Shown here piece after piece: positions 12,896-23,905 of a stretch of 64,000 nucleotides of DNA. The position numbers and the translations under genes are program-made. The DNA comes from Trissonchulus latispiculum (lineage: Eukaryota > Nematoda > Enoplea > Enoplida > Ironidae). Numbering within the stretch: position 1 is the first letter of the stretch; every line of letters starts with the position of its first letter. The DNA lies in assembly GCA_030248195.1 (NCBI GenBank), contig JASAND010010615.1:1-64000 (forward strand), in the 5' to 3' direction. Below the pieces are notes generated by a model, which was not told the origin of the DNA, searched no databases, and was given only the letters and a program-made list of their open reading frames with translations.

Positions 12896-13310
12896 CTATA
12901 TTTGAAGAAGTATTATGACTGTCACAGGCTTGGGTGTAGGGATGCTTGGCGATCCAACCCAATCAGAAGTTTGTACCAAACAACACCTTAATGTACGTAT
13001 ATATATATACACAACTTTTAACATTGCTTAAGCATCAAATTCAAAAACATGCCAACGAGTTTCTAAGTCCAAACTAATGATAAATAAAATAAAATAAATA
13101 AAAATAAATAAAACTAATTAGAAACTCGTTGGCATGTTTTTGAATTTGATGCTTAAGCAATGTTAAAAGTTGTATATATATATATATATACGTACATTAA
13201 GGTGTTGTTTGGTACAAACTTCTGATTGGGTTGAATCGCCAAGCATCCCTGCACCCACAAGCCTGTGATAGTCATAATACTCTTCAAATATAGAAATAAG
13301 AAAGTATATA
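12893..13310. repeat. Inverted pair of the TA-microsatellite unit
   Basis: 12893-13076 and 13117-13310 are inverted copies of the 8158-8382 unit. A 40-bp A/T-rich hinge of AAATAAA repeats (13077-13116) separates them. The hinge is the symmetry centre between the two palindromic elements on either side. Confidence 0.7.
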
Positions 13311-14890
13311 TATAAAGTAAAGTTCTCATCTAGCCCTTATAATAAAACAGTTATAGCCAAAATCCGAAATGTGGGTTTTCCCCCTTGGCTATATATCTAA
13401 CAAGAAATAAAACTGCTCCTAAAGAGCAAAGAAAGGAATATGAGTCAACATGGAACATGTAAAATGCTAAATATTGTCGGTTGTAAATTAGAATAAGACA
13501 AGCATGTAAAATGTTAATATGAGTCTGATGAGGTTGGAAAGTGCAGAAGACAAGTTTGTACACGCACCAATATGAGTGCATGCCAAGCAGACTCATATTT
13601 GCATTATTAGTATTCTGAAGGCGGGTCTTTCCCATTATCCCCCCCATAGCTCCGAAGAAGTGCCGAAGAAGCACAATTTGACGGATTGACTTGAAATTTG
13701 GTAGGTTTAGGTTTTCGGACGTGCTGATTTCAAAAATGCAAAAATTTTAAATTTTTAAAAAAATATTGAAATTTTTAAAATTTTAGTTTGGTAAGGGGAA
13801 CCGAAAATTTTTTGAAAAATTTTTTGCTGAAAACTTGTTTACAGGGGTTTTCTGGGGTGCTAATCACGAATCTGAAATCGGTTTTTCGATTCAGGCTTTC
13901 GTTAGATCAGGATAAGCTTACATCTTTAGCTTAAAAGTTTAGCTTATATTAAGCTAACGAAAAGGTGAATCGAAAAACTAGTTACAGATTCTTGATCAGC
14001 GCCCCAGAAAACCCCTGTAAACAAGTTTTCAGCAAAAACGTTTTCAAAAAATTTTCTGGTTCCCCTTGGTCCCCCCTTGCCAAACTAAAATTTTAAAATT
14101 TTTAAAATTTTTTTAAAAATTTAAAAATTTTGCATTTTTGAAATCAGCAGGTCCAAAAACCTACCCCTACCAAATTTCAAGTCAATCCGTCAAATTGTGC
14201 TTCTTCGGCACTTCTTTGGAGCTATGGGGGGGATAATGCGAAAGACCCCTGAAGGCAAGTGGTTGCGAATTACAATTATCACCTATGTAATGTCGGCACG
14301 ACGAGTCAGCATAGTTTTATGGTGGAGGACCGGATGCTCGCACAGGTTACATATATACGTATAAGTGTATATATATATATATATATACATATACGAAAGT
14401 TAACATCAGATTTAACTTTGAGTCTCCGAATACACGAGTTATACGAACGCCTTGTTAAAAATGTTATATATATATATCCGACCGTCGGCGCATTGTTGAC
14501 TAACAGCGGTTTAGCAATTTCCTAAGGAGAAAAGTTAACAATGTTGACCATGGTTGGGATATCCATATGACGTCAATAACGTGACTTATTTGTCTCAACT
14601 CCTGCGTAGCAATATATACGTTAGAATTCCAATGGATGCAAGCATTATTGTTTTTATGGCATGCCAATATGAGTCTATTTGGCATACTCATATTGGTGCG
14701 TGTACAAACTTGTCTTCTGCACTTTCCAACCTCACCAGACTCATATTAGCATTTTACATGCTTGTCTTATTCTAATTTACAACCGACAATATTTAGTATT
14801 TTACATGTTCTATGCTGACTCATATTCCTTTCTTTGCTCTTTAGGAGCATTTTTATTTCTTGTTTATTCACTTTTTACATGTCGTTGACC
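13311..14890. mobile_element. Palindromic element, copy B, interrupted
   Basis: This has the same architecture as 11640-12895. The outer arm is about 13320-13645, the inner palindrome 13650-14230, and the distal outer arm about 14655-14880. A ~400-bp block without homology to copy A, containing TA runs (14250-14650), separates the inner palindrome from the distal arm. This is probably an insertion. Confidence 0.7.
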
Positions 14891-15654
14891 ATACCTGAAC
14901 GGGAGGTCAAATTTCACTGACCCTTGTGGAAGCAAATTTGGGTACCCCTTGTGAGAGCGAATTTTCTTAGGGGTACTTTTGAAAGCGATTTTTAAGCGAT
15001 TTTCAAGCGATTTTAGCCATTTTTTAACAAAATAGAGCAATTTTTAGCTAAAACACGTTTTTCGGACGTTTTTTAGCAAAAATTAGTGATTTTAAGAGAA
15101 AAATTTTTGGGAATTTTAGTCGTAAAACCCGTTTTTTGGGTAAGTTTTACCCCTTGTGGCCAATTTTCTTAACCCTTGTGGGAGCAATTTCGCGACCCCT
15201 TGTGGGCGACTTCGCCGAGGGGCGGGATTTCCCCATCCTTTCCCGCCCCTTTGTCCACCTGTGTCGTTGACATAAAAGCGTTAAAGAATCAGCAAGGTGG
15301 TAGTACCACTACCGGGATTTTCTAAGTAATTTTTACATGGATGAAGTAATCTCTACAAAACATTGGGCAAAGCAAGACTGGTTGGCACGATATCTTTGCG
15401 CAAAATCTTGGTGTCATATAGTGCATAATTGTCTAGCTACCATCGTGGCTTTTCGCATGCGCAAATAATCAAAATTTTATTTAAGCCTTTATATATTGAA
15501 TTTTACAGTACCACGTGAAAGAGTACAAAAAGCTCTTTAAAATTATCTGCATATCTTTTCTGTACGTGGTTTCTATCAAAAGTTAAAAGCGGTTGAATAT
15601 ACAGCTGAATTATGATTGAAACCAGCTTTTCGGTGCAGAATAGGAAATCTATCT
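14891..15654. repeat. Degenerate CCCTTGTGG-motif repeats and spacer
   Basis: At 14910-15260 the motif ACCCCTTGTGG(G)AGC recurs about six times at irregular spacing, mixed with GCGATTTTTAGC-like repeats. From 15260 to 15654 I see nothing recognisable. Confidence 0.4.
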
Positions 15655-16223
15655 AGCGCCTAAAATGATTGAAACCAGTTTTCGGTGCAGGATAGGGACT
15701 CTTATCAGCGCCTAAAATAATTGAAACCAGCTTTTTGATGCGGAATAATGAATGTAGTCGAGAGGCACGGCAAACTTTTACTTTACCCAGCACTTCACTG
15801 TCAGTGTGATAACTGCAAAAGAAGGAACATAACAAGGCAAAACACAATCTTTTAAAAAAAGACTATCGTAGGTACTCCACGCCCTTGTTCTGATTCGTTA
15901 GCCAGCTTTTTGACAATCTTTTCGTTCCAGAGTTCCAAGATAGCTGGAGAAAGACATCAGCAAAAAGCGGTAAAGGTCTTTGTTTTTCACCTTTTTGTCG
16001 TAGTTTTTGGGTTAGCACGAGAAGTCTAAAAACATTAAAACTTTTGGATTGCCATTGATCAAACTTGGAAGAATATAGCCACTTCCAGACTTCACTTTAG
16101 CCAGTCCAAATTTAAAATTTCTATCGAATTGTCAAACACTCGTGCTTCCTTCTTTGGGCCAATCCCCTTTTGATGGTATCAAACTGATTTCCAAAAATCC
16201 TGCGTGCCTTTCTGTTGACGATA
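15655..16223 (-). pseudogene. LINE 3' end remnant, outer left arm
   Basis: Reverse complement of the LINE tail at about 39890-40440, with clear but imperfect identity and many small indels. It includes the segment that reads WNSG on the right side, matching the WNSLP-type C-terminal signature of many non-LTR retrotransposon ORF2 proteins. The sequence stops at 16223 where the giant LTR is inserted, and resumes at 23202. Confidence 0.6.
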
Positions 16224-17254
16224 TGTAATGGAATAACTTGTTGGTCATCATCCCAAAAGAAGTTCCTACAGAAGATGGAACCTAAAGATCCTGTCAATGT
16301 TAAGTTCCAGTTATGATATTATGTCCAAGCCATAATTAATTGTAATTGTATGATTGTTAAAATCAGAGTTGCCAGTCCCAATTAAGCATCTCCGAGAGGA
16401 AAAGCTTAAATTTATTCCAATACTAACAATTAAAAAGGTCTCCTACAAAGCCTAGTTAGGACTACTTAGCTCAAAATAATGATCTATTACACTTGAGGTG
16501 ATTATAATAATAATAATAAGGTCAATTCCGAAATTCCCCTCCTTGAAAGGACAGGTGTCCTGTTCCCTCAGTGACCCGGGTGCCCTCAGTGACCCTTCCA
16601 TTCCTAAAGATTAATAAGAAAAGAATCTTAAAAGTCCAGGAATTCCAGTGTTGGCATAGAAATTAGAATGTAAAGCTATCACAGAAAGAATTCAGTATTT
16701 CTAATTGAGGAGAATGCAGTAACCCTTTTAGCAGTGTTTTAAAATACTTTTTGCTGTTTAATAACATATATTAGAAGATGGTTTAATAAAATAATCACAT
16801 TAAGCATAATAAATACCTAAGTGCGTAAATTTGCAATAATTTGTGTCTTACGATGTTCTAAGGCCTTAATTTGTTATTAATAATGTTAATTAGTGTTAGT
16901 TAGGCTTAATTTATGATAATTAGTTAATTATTACGTAAGAAATAAATTTTTGGTCGGTGATGCAACTTTAGGCTCATAAGAAAGAGAATTGTCTGCCCTT
17001 TCCAAAAATGCAATCCCCACTTTTCAACTCCTAAAATTGAGTAAGTTATAGGCGAAAATGTTTTAGTAAGATTAGCTTTTGTTTCGCAATCTTACTTTGC
17101 TTAAAAGGAAAGTCCTAAAAGTGGACTTCTAAAAAAACCTTTATACTAACTTTTCTTTCTTCCTTTCCTTGTCCGGGAGGTTGTTTACCTCCCAGACTAC
17201 ATAGCAGTCAGGTGTACTGCTGTCCCTTTCATTCTCTTTTCTTTCTCCTACGTA

Positions 17255-17330
17255 CGAGAGGCTTGTCCTCAGGTGAACTTTTGTTGGGCCTAGTCCAGCA
17301 AAAGGAGGACAACAAAAGTTCGCCTCAATA
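17255..17330 (+). other. Conserved long hairpin in giant LTR
   Basis: AGGTGAACTTTTGTTG pairs with CAACAAAAGTTCGCCT downstream (one G-T pair). A loop containing a pair of shorter complementary blocks separates them. The same hairpin is present in the second LTR at about 53430-53488. Confidence 0.6.
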
Positions 17331-17711
17331 GAAGAAAGTAAGGCACACATTTTACACACACAAAATTCAGAGGGGGCTTAATTAATTCCCCATAATTAAA
17401 ATTATTACGAAAATTAGTCTAATGTGTCTAATCAAATGCGTAGAATATTAAAATTCTCACTTTAAGTCTCTAGAACTTACGTAGATTGCGAAAAAGTTGG
17501 AAACGAAAGTCAAAATTCGTAGTATTTCCCCTTTGGTTACGTTTACATGTTAACCAATGTTTCGCAAAATTTTGCAGAATTTCAGCACCCAAAATCCATC
17601 AAAAATGGGTCAGTTGGGGGGGCAATAATTCGCAAATCTCATTAATTTCAGCCCTTAATGGCCCAGCTGGATCAACCAGCCGCTGCAGCCTCTGTGCAAA
17701 AGATATCAAGC

Positions 17712-17739
17712 TTCTAGAAAGTTCTAGAACTTTCTAGAA
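17712..17739. promoter_or_regulatory. Perfect six-unit heat-shock element (LTR copy 1)
   Basis: Three consecutive TTCnnGAA blocks separated by two bases give six alternating NGAAN units in 28 bp without a mismatch. This is the canonical binding site for heat-shock factor trimers. An A/T-rich TATA-like stretch (AAATAAAAG) follows at about 17751-17759. The arrangement is promoter-like and is conserved in the second LTR. Confidence 0.8.
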
Positions 17740-17750
17740 GCTATGTTCTA

Positions 17751-17759
17751 AAATAAAAG
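17751..17759 (+). promoter_or_regulatory. TATA-like box downstream of the HSE
   Basis: AAATAAAAG lies 12 bp after the heat-shock element. The equivalent in copy 2 is at about 53915-53923. It would place a transcription start some 25-30 bp further on, just before the hairpin cluster. This is inference from spacing. Confidence 0.45.
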
Positions 17760-17795
17760 AGAAATTCCGCCTCTAGTTCGCTAATGACCTGTCAC

Positions 17796-17824
17796 CGAGC
17801 TGTCAGCAAAACTGTCAGCTCGGT
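17796..17824 (+). other. Hairpin downstream of predicted start site
   Basis: ACCGAGCTGTCAG and CTGTCAGCTCGGT form a 13-bp stem with one mismatch and a 3-4 nt loop. The counterpart at about 53957-53987 retains most of the pairing. Confidence 0.55.
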
Positions 17825-17896
17825 CCACAAAATTTTAAGCTCTTCAGTGTCCGTTTAGTTTCGACCGAGAGCGGTCGCTGTTTGAGTCCCCTCCCC

Positions 17897-17952
17897 AGTG
17901 TGTATTGCTTCTCGGACCACAGGTATGGTACGGGAATATAGCAATACACACT
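17897..17952 (+). other. 12-bp hairpin with covarying stem
   Basis: AGTGTGTATTGC (17897-17908) pairs perfectly with GCAATACACACT (17941-17952) around a 32-nt loop. In LTR copy 2 the arms are AGTGTGTGTTAC (54063-54074) and GTAACACACACT (54107-54118), also perfectly paired. Two base pairs have changed on both sides. The loop is nearly unchanged. Confidence 0.7.
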
Positions 17953-18270
17953 CCCCCTTTAGGACGCAACTAGGACTTTTCTGGCCCACACAGGCCAGAA
18001 AAGGGTTGAGTTTCATACACGGACAGTTTCATCACTGGGTTTCTTATGCCCGGCTCAGATCTGCAGCCTAGGACAAAAACATTAGGACTTTTTGGCCCCT
18101 TGGCCTTATTTTTAAAAATATTCTCTTTATTTGCCACTTTTGGTGTTATTTTTTTGTAGTTTTCATGGGATTGTGAGAGGGGCCCCCAAACCTCTGATTC
18201 TGAGTTAGAGAGCCCCTTAATTACGGCTCTGAAATTATTAAGCTAGTTAGTAGAACTAATTTCTCCACAG

Positions 18271-18293
18271 CCGGCAACTAGGAGTTGCCGGCC
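18271..18293 (+). other. Perfect 10-bp hairpin, triloop
   Basis: GCCGGCAACT-AGG-AGTTGCCGGC is perfectly self-complementary. It is identical in LTR copy 2 at 54779-54801. Confidence 0.65.
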
Positions 18294-18470
18294 ACATTTT
18301 GTCACGGAAGCGCCATGTTATCCAAAATTCCGCAGTCAGTATTATGTCTTTATTTCAGCGTTAGGTCGGCATTAAAATCATTAGGTATTAAAAATTATAG
18401 GGTATTTTAAAGCTAATTCTTAAAATATGAGTCTTTGTCGCCCTAATTTAATTAATTATTAAGCAGTCGT

Positions 18471-19486
18471 TTAAGGTGGTGGTTTCCTTTTGTGTAAATT
18501 TGACCCTAGAGACCTCAATTCTTTATAAAAGTAGATGAAACTTTCCAAATATGCTATTTTGGTGCTCGTTAACATTCTCGGACCAGTCCCACATTTTTAG
18601 GTGAAAAGATGAGAAATTTTCGGTTTTTGGCATTATACTCTCAGTAGGTAGTCGATACATCAGATTGGTTGTTATGGATGGAAAGAGGGTACAAAAACGA
18701 ACATTTTTGCTTTTACAACCTTTGAGCTATCTCTAGTGGTTAAGTCAGTATAAGCCAAAAACGATTTTTGGTGTCAAAAAACGGCTGTTTTCGAAAAAAT
18801 CAGTTTTTTCAAAATTACAGCTAAATCATACGAACGATTTTCGGTTATTTATACTCAATCGATAAGCGGTCTAATTTCCCATTTTATCAGTGCCTATTAG
18901 CTGGGCTTCGTTGCTTTAAGCTAGAGATTTGGCCGAAAAACCATTTTGGCAAAAACTGCGATTATTTTTTTTGAACAGCGATTTCTCAAAAACTACTCAA
19001 CAGATCCCGGAGATTTTCACCAGAATGAAAATTCGCACTATTGCGGAGGGACATTTTTCTTGGTTTCAGCTAAAACGTCTCCAGTTGCGAGAAAACTGAA
19101 TACAAAGTTGCGAAATTTCGTGTTACCGCACATTTGCCGGATTTTCTGGAGTATTAAGGCTTGTTGAGCCCAATCCAAAAAAATGTCCCTCGGCGCATAT
19201 GTCCTTCATATCATGACACAAGAAAAAAATTTGGCCGATTCTAGAGTTTTGAGAAATCCATGTTCAAAAATTTTTTGTCTATATTTAGCCTGTCAGAAGG
19301 TAATATGTCAGAAAATTTTTGCCAGTGTTGTGCTAATTTTGCTGGTTTCTTACGCTCATGTGAATGTACAGATTATAAGCTTTAAAACGATGTATAATGC
19401 TCTTTCCAACTCCCAAAATTGCGAAAGTTATAGCGTTTCAAAAAATAACGACAAATGCACTGCACAAAAGGATACCACCACCTTAA
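18471..19486. mobile_element. TTAA MITE nested in giant LTR, family B
   Basis: It begins TTAAGGTGGTGG and ends CCACCACCTTAA. The same position in LTR copy 2 (about 54981-54990) has a single TTAA with no insertion. This empty site gives direct proof of the boundaries and of the TTAA duplication. The interior differs from family A and is related to 31107-31935 and to the halves at 50530-50941 and 58385-58660. Confidence 0.9.
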
Positions 19487-19563
19487 GAGGAATGGCCGGC
19501 TTCCTCATTTTTCGTAGTATTAATTAATTGTGTATGTGATTTAATCAATTGTTCTTTGTTGTT

Positions 19564-19590
19564 AGTAATAATTGCTTAGCAATTATTACT
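19564..19590 (+). other. Perfect 12-bp hairpin, TTA loop
   Basis: AGTAATAATTGC-TTA-GCAATTATTACT is perfectly paired and conserved unchanged in copy 2 from 55064. Confidence 0.65.
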
Positions 19591-20533
19591 CACTGGCTTT
19601 CGTTAAAATTCAAATTAAATCCTTTCCAAACTTGAGAAGTTTAAGTTTCTCCCACAAAATTTCTTTTATGGGCGCTTCCAAGGAATTGCAAAGTCATAAA
19701 ATCCGTGCACTACAAAGCTCAAAGTTTATAAATTTCTTTCGCAAATGAGCCTAAGTTTAATCTATTAGTTAGTCCAAGTAGCTAGATATTTATTAATATG
19801 ACTGTTTTGTAAAATTGAACTGTTTTTTTGCAAGTCTGAATTGTGAATGTTTTGCAAGACTGAAGCGTGAATGTGTTATGAAACTTAGATGTGAATGTGT
19901 CCCTAAAAAGTACTTAAGGCGGTTATTCGGGTAAACACCTCATGGAGCGTGAGGTTCCGAAATTAACCAAGTTTCAAGGATGTTTGGTCGAATGGTTGTA
20001 GAATGTTCTGATTTGCGTGTATGCAGAATGAATGTTTTTGGATAATTGCGGCGGCAACTCACGGAAACTCCCCTTGTACGATAGGGGTTGTGAGGATTGT
20101 CAAATTAGTATGAATGTCAGTTGATTGAATGGTTATTGATGATGTAGCTAGTAATATTGGGATAATCCAGGATTTCTAAGGTTTAACAAATTGTAGTAAA
20201 CTCTACCAATAATTGTCAAGTTGTAAATTGCATTAAACTCTATATTAATTAAAGATAGTATTTTTAAACAGTCCGAAATGCCAGTCAAGCGGGATTATCT
20301 TGATATATGGCAAGTCACTGGTTCTAAAACTCCTGTAGTAGGCAGGAGAATGGTATGAATGTGCATAAATGTCTGTTTGTATGTTGAATGCTGGTTGATC
20401 TGAGGGATATGAGTGTGATAAACAGTGTGAATGAGTACCTATTTCAATATTGAGGTAATATGCAAATTAGGTAGTTAATCTAGTCCAGGGTCACGGGGAC
20501 CCTCAGAATAAGCTGATACTACCAGGTGGTCCT

Positions 20534-20588
20534 CGATTCGTCCACGTAGGTATCCCCACAAGAAAGGAGTGGACGAATCGCAAATAAA
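20534..20588 (+). terminator. 12-bp hairpin immediately followed by AATAAA
   Basis: CGATTCGTCCAC (20534-20545) pairs perfectly with GTGGACGAATCG (20569-20580), and AATAAA follows at 20583-20588. In copy 2 the arms are at 56009-56020 and 56044-56055, with one G-T pair, and AATAAA is at 56058-56063. This fits a polyadenylation signal beside a structured element, as in retroviral R regions. The assignment is inference. Confidence 0.5.
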
Positions 20589-21388
20589 GGACTTCGTGCT
20601 GGTTTGTTTTATCTGGTTAGAGCCAAAGTTTGTCCCGAAACGTGTAATATAAATTAGTTAAGTTTGTCCACTATTTCATATTTGTATGTATTAATTAGCT
20701 AGATCTGTGCCAGTTATGCCTATACTCCAAACTTATTATTAAAACAGCCAAGTTCATCTCGAGTTAGTGTTTCTTGTAGTGCATTGCAAAAATAGTTCAT
20801 ACTTTTTGTCAGCCTTTAGCACAAAAGGCAAAAGTTAACTTTAATCAAATTGCAGAAATTATGTTAAAAACAGTTGTTCCTGCCCTCACTTGTTCTCGCT
20901 AACGGAGCAACTAATTTGGCTGTAACTTGTATTTTTACGAAGTACATTATCTGCACAGTTTAGACGTTTTATGTCAACCAGTTACTCCAAAAAGTAAACG
21001 TTTCCCGTCAGAAAATCCTCGCCAAATTGGGTTATAAACATTGAATCATACTTGTTAGCTAATGCGAATGAGCAATTATGGGATCAAATGGCATATATGG
21101 TGAATATCATTACGTAAGTATCAAAATATAACCTAAAATCACGTAAATAATAGTTTGTTAATGTATTAATATTAGGTAATTACGTAAGAATTGAAAATCA
21201 CGATAAAACCATCTTCTAATGAATCAAAAAGAAATGATCTTGTGAATACACGTTTCTACTCTCGTAAACTCGTTATACAGGAAACAGGTGCTTTCCTGTC
21301 GCAAAGGCCCTAACTGGCAGAAAAGCCTTAGGCGTCAAACCTAATTATGCGCAGACCGAATATAACTGTAAACGAATACATGTTGAAT

Positions 21389-21423
21389 CGGCGATTTCTT
21401 GCATTCCAATGCAGGAAATCGCC
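21389..21423 (+). other. Near-perfect 15-16 bp hairpin, copy-1 specific
   Basis: GGCGATTTC and GAAATCGCC flank an inner TGCATT/AATGCA stem. The segment around it (about 21220-21460) is missing from LTR copy 2. Confidence 0.5.
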
Positions 21424-22942
21424 CCAAAAATTCATATTCGGTGAACTTTTAATCTATATCAAGCCAGTATTGCATAATTGATCATATTTTATACCGCTAA
21501 AGCGGTCAAGGTGTACTATTTTTGGTTTTCAACAAAATCTCAGTCAGAATTGACTAAAGTTCTAAATTTCGTCTCCGAAAGCCTCATAAGTGAGTAATAG
21601 TTGCTGGGTTTAATTCCCGCATTTGTATGCTGAACTAATGGGTTTTAACCCATTTGATTCATGTTCGTCGAGAGGCCAGCATCCTGTCCAGATTGGTAGT
21701 CTGTGGAACCTGATCCGGAGAGCTTCAGTACGATTAGAATCAGTTGCTAGTGGACGGAGATTATTATTATTGGTTGATCAGTAGACTTAGCCTGTCGGAA
21801 ACAGTTTGAATCATAGAAGGTACTTGGGAATTGGAATCCTATATAGATTGTAGTCTAGGACAGAGACAATAGCCTCCGTGAGCCTGGTCAATTTGGGAAA
21901 ACTAAACCGATCCTTACCTGTCATTGTTATTGAACTCAATTGGTACTTCTATATTCATCTTAATAACTTATTCGAAATGTACCACGTTGTCACCTTGATC
22001 GTTGACTGTTTGGGAGCTCAGGCTCCCCTGTTGTCTCTGGCTTAGGCCACAGTTAGAATTGATTAGAAGACATCAACGAAAGAAATCGATAGAAGCCATC
22101 ATTAACTTTAGTCATTTAATTTTATTTAACAATAATATTTGTAGCCATCTCCTGGTAACACCCCGCCTAGACCGACCACTGTATTGTTCAGTGATCCAAT
22201 CTTCCGTAACCATTCGTGAAGCTGCAGGTGTAGCTTGACGGGATCACCCAACTCCATAGACTGGAATTATCTAAAGCCGACACCCTGTTAATCTTAGTTA
22301 ATTATTTGTTATACTGAACTTGTGTTGTAGTCTTTCTGTAAAAGACCAATAGAGAGTAGATTTGAGTTAGATTTAAACACACAACACGCAACACTATCTA
22401 CCCAACGTGCCCAGTAATAATACCTGAAGAAGAGGACTGATAATTAGTCTTAAATTAATTAGTAACCGGTGTAATCTTCAATTCAAGTAGCTTCTATTTA
22501 GTAAACTCTCGTCTCCCAAATCAATCCCATTTCCAGGGCTGGCAACTCTGGTAAATTGTATAACTTGTACCATTTGAATATTGTAAACCTACTTGTTGTT
22601 AATAACTGCCGTGAAACTGTTCTGTCCATCAAGTTCTAATTATAACGACTTAGTTAATAAATCAATCTTTTCAGCAGCAAGAAAGCTGAATTCACTTTCA
22701 GCAGCACATTCAGTAGCTGAAAAGAGATCCAGGTGAGATCTCATCAAGAGTGTTGAAGGTAAAATTGTTCAGATCTAAATTGGATCTGAACCTAGAGTTT
22801 AAGGCTAACAGTCTGAGTTTGGTTTTGACCTGTTGCGTCAGAACGTTCCTATCCTTACTCCAGGTGCGATTGGATAGAGCCTAATCCCCCTAACCTAACG
22901 AACTCACAGTAGGACCCCTATCAGGTTGGCTGTAGAGATACC

Positions 22943-23137
22943 CGATTTTGGGAAACTACCTTTCGGGCATCTGGTACATACGTTTGTCTATTTGGGCAAA
23001 CGTGCTAACCTTCCGTGTAAGTGAACCCTTAATTGAAGCGATTTTGGCAAACTACCTTTCGGGCATCTCGTACATAAGTTTGTCTATTTGGGCAAACGTG
23101 CTAACCTTCCGTGTAAGTGAACCCTTAATTGAAGCGA
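22943..23137 (+). repeat. 97-bp tandem duplication near LTR end
   Basis: A unit beginning CGATTTTGG(C/G)AAACTACC is present twice in tandem here and once in LTR copy 2 (about 58180-58285). The duplication is therefore specific to copy 1. Confidence 0.8.
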
Positions 23138-23201
23138 CCCCATTCTTGAAATCAAATCAAATCAGACAAATTATTCGTTTAATCCAACTTAGTTCATTAC
23201 A

Positions 23202-23405
23202 CATATGCAATGCTTCCGTGGCATATTGAGGAGCAGCAGTGCAAACAGGAAGAGAATATTCCATGAAAGGGCGAATATCAGCCTTGACAAATGTGACAAA
23301 GCCTTCCTTGATAGCAAGTCCGCATGTCGCCGCAGCATGTCAAGCAGTCGACTTGAGAAGCTGCTTTCTGCTTCACATGAGGGGCCCATTACATGTTGCT
23401 TGTGA
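23202..23405 (-). pseudogene. LINE RT C-terminal remnant, left arm
   Basis: Reverse complement of 39695-39890. On the minus strand it reads the same RRHADLLSRKALSHL shadow frame. The genuine frame corresponds to the (A/S)PFMEY-type motif of LINE reverse transcriptases. It continues the LINE interrupted at 16223. Confidence 0.6.
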
Positions 23406-23905
23406 ATTTTAACTGCTATTTCTTTAATGATGAATTAAACGGATTAAACGGATTAAAATTAACTCGTTTAATCCGACCATTTTTAATACGCGGATTAAAC
23501 GAGTTAGCATTAGTCCGTTTAATCAGCCATTAAAGAAACAGCGATTAAAAATTTAAATCCTCCAACTTTTAATCCGTTTAATCCGCGTAGCTGCACGGGG
23601 ATTAAAAGCTAGTTGAAAATACAGGCGGCGGATTAAACGGATTAAAATTAATCTTTAAAGAAACAGCGATTAAGCAAGTCGGATTAAAATTAACTCGTTG
23701 ATTTTTTAATCCGAAGTGTGAATAAAGAAACAGGATTAGATTAAAGTTTTAATCCTAGGTGCATTAAAGAAATAGGATTAAATTTAATCTGTTTAACTCG
23801 TTTAACTCGCTGGATTAAATTTTAATCCGTTTAATCCGAGGTGCTATTTCTTTAATGCGGATTAATTTTAATCTAATCTGTTTAATCTTTAAAGAAATAG
23901 GGCCA
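23406..23905. mobile_element. ~490-bp MITE built from GGATTAAAC motifs
   Basis: The ends are GCTATTTCTTTAA and TTAAAGAAATAGGG, forming a terminal inverted repeat. The interior is a dense set of GGATTAAA / TTTAATCC motifs in both orientations, including internal copies of the TTAAAGAAACAG end motif. It is absent at the mirror position in the right arm, where LINE sequence continues instead. Confidence 0.7.

Larger units (their letters stand above)
16224..23201. mobile_element. Giant solo LTR (6.98 kb including a nested MITE)
   Basis: The unit starts TGTAATGGAATAAC and ends GTTCATTACA, the TG...CA ends of LTRs. It interrupts LINE sequence whose uninterrupted counterpart is at about 39870-39900, which fixes both boundaries. 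Flanks are GATA and CATA, consistent with a 4-bp target duplication with one mutation. A second copy of the unit is at 52864-58380. Removing the nested MITE (18471-19486) leaves about 5.97 kb. No reading frame exceeds ~115 codons and none matches a known domain. It carries a heat-shock element, a TATA-like box, several hairpins and AATAAA. An alternative is a large non-coding DNA transposon with 16-bp imperfect inverted ends. The stub-internal-LTR arrangement at 50942-58380 favours an LTR. Confidence 0.6.

Noticed and set aside
17141..17737. Small conserved frames in both giant LTRs (e.g. DSSTPDCYVVWEV, MRKSWK..)
   Set aside because: The frames are short, interrupted differently in each copy and overlap conserved hairpins, so similarity reflects DNA-level homology.
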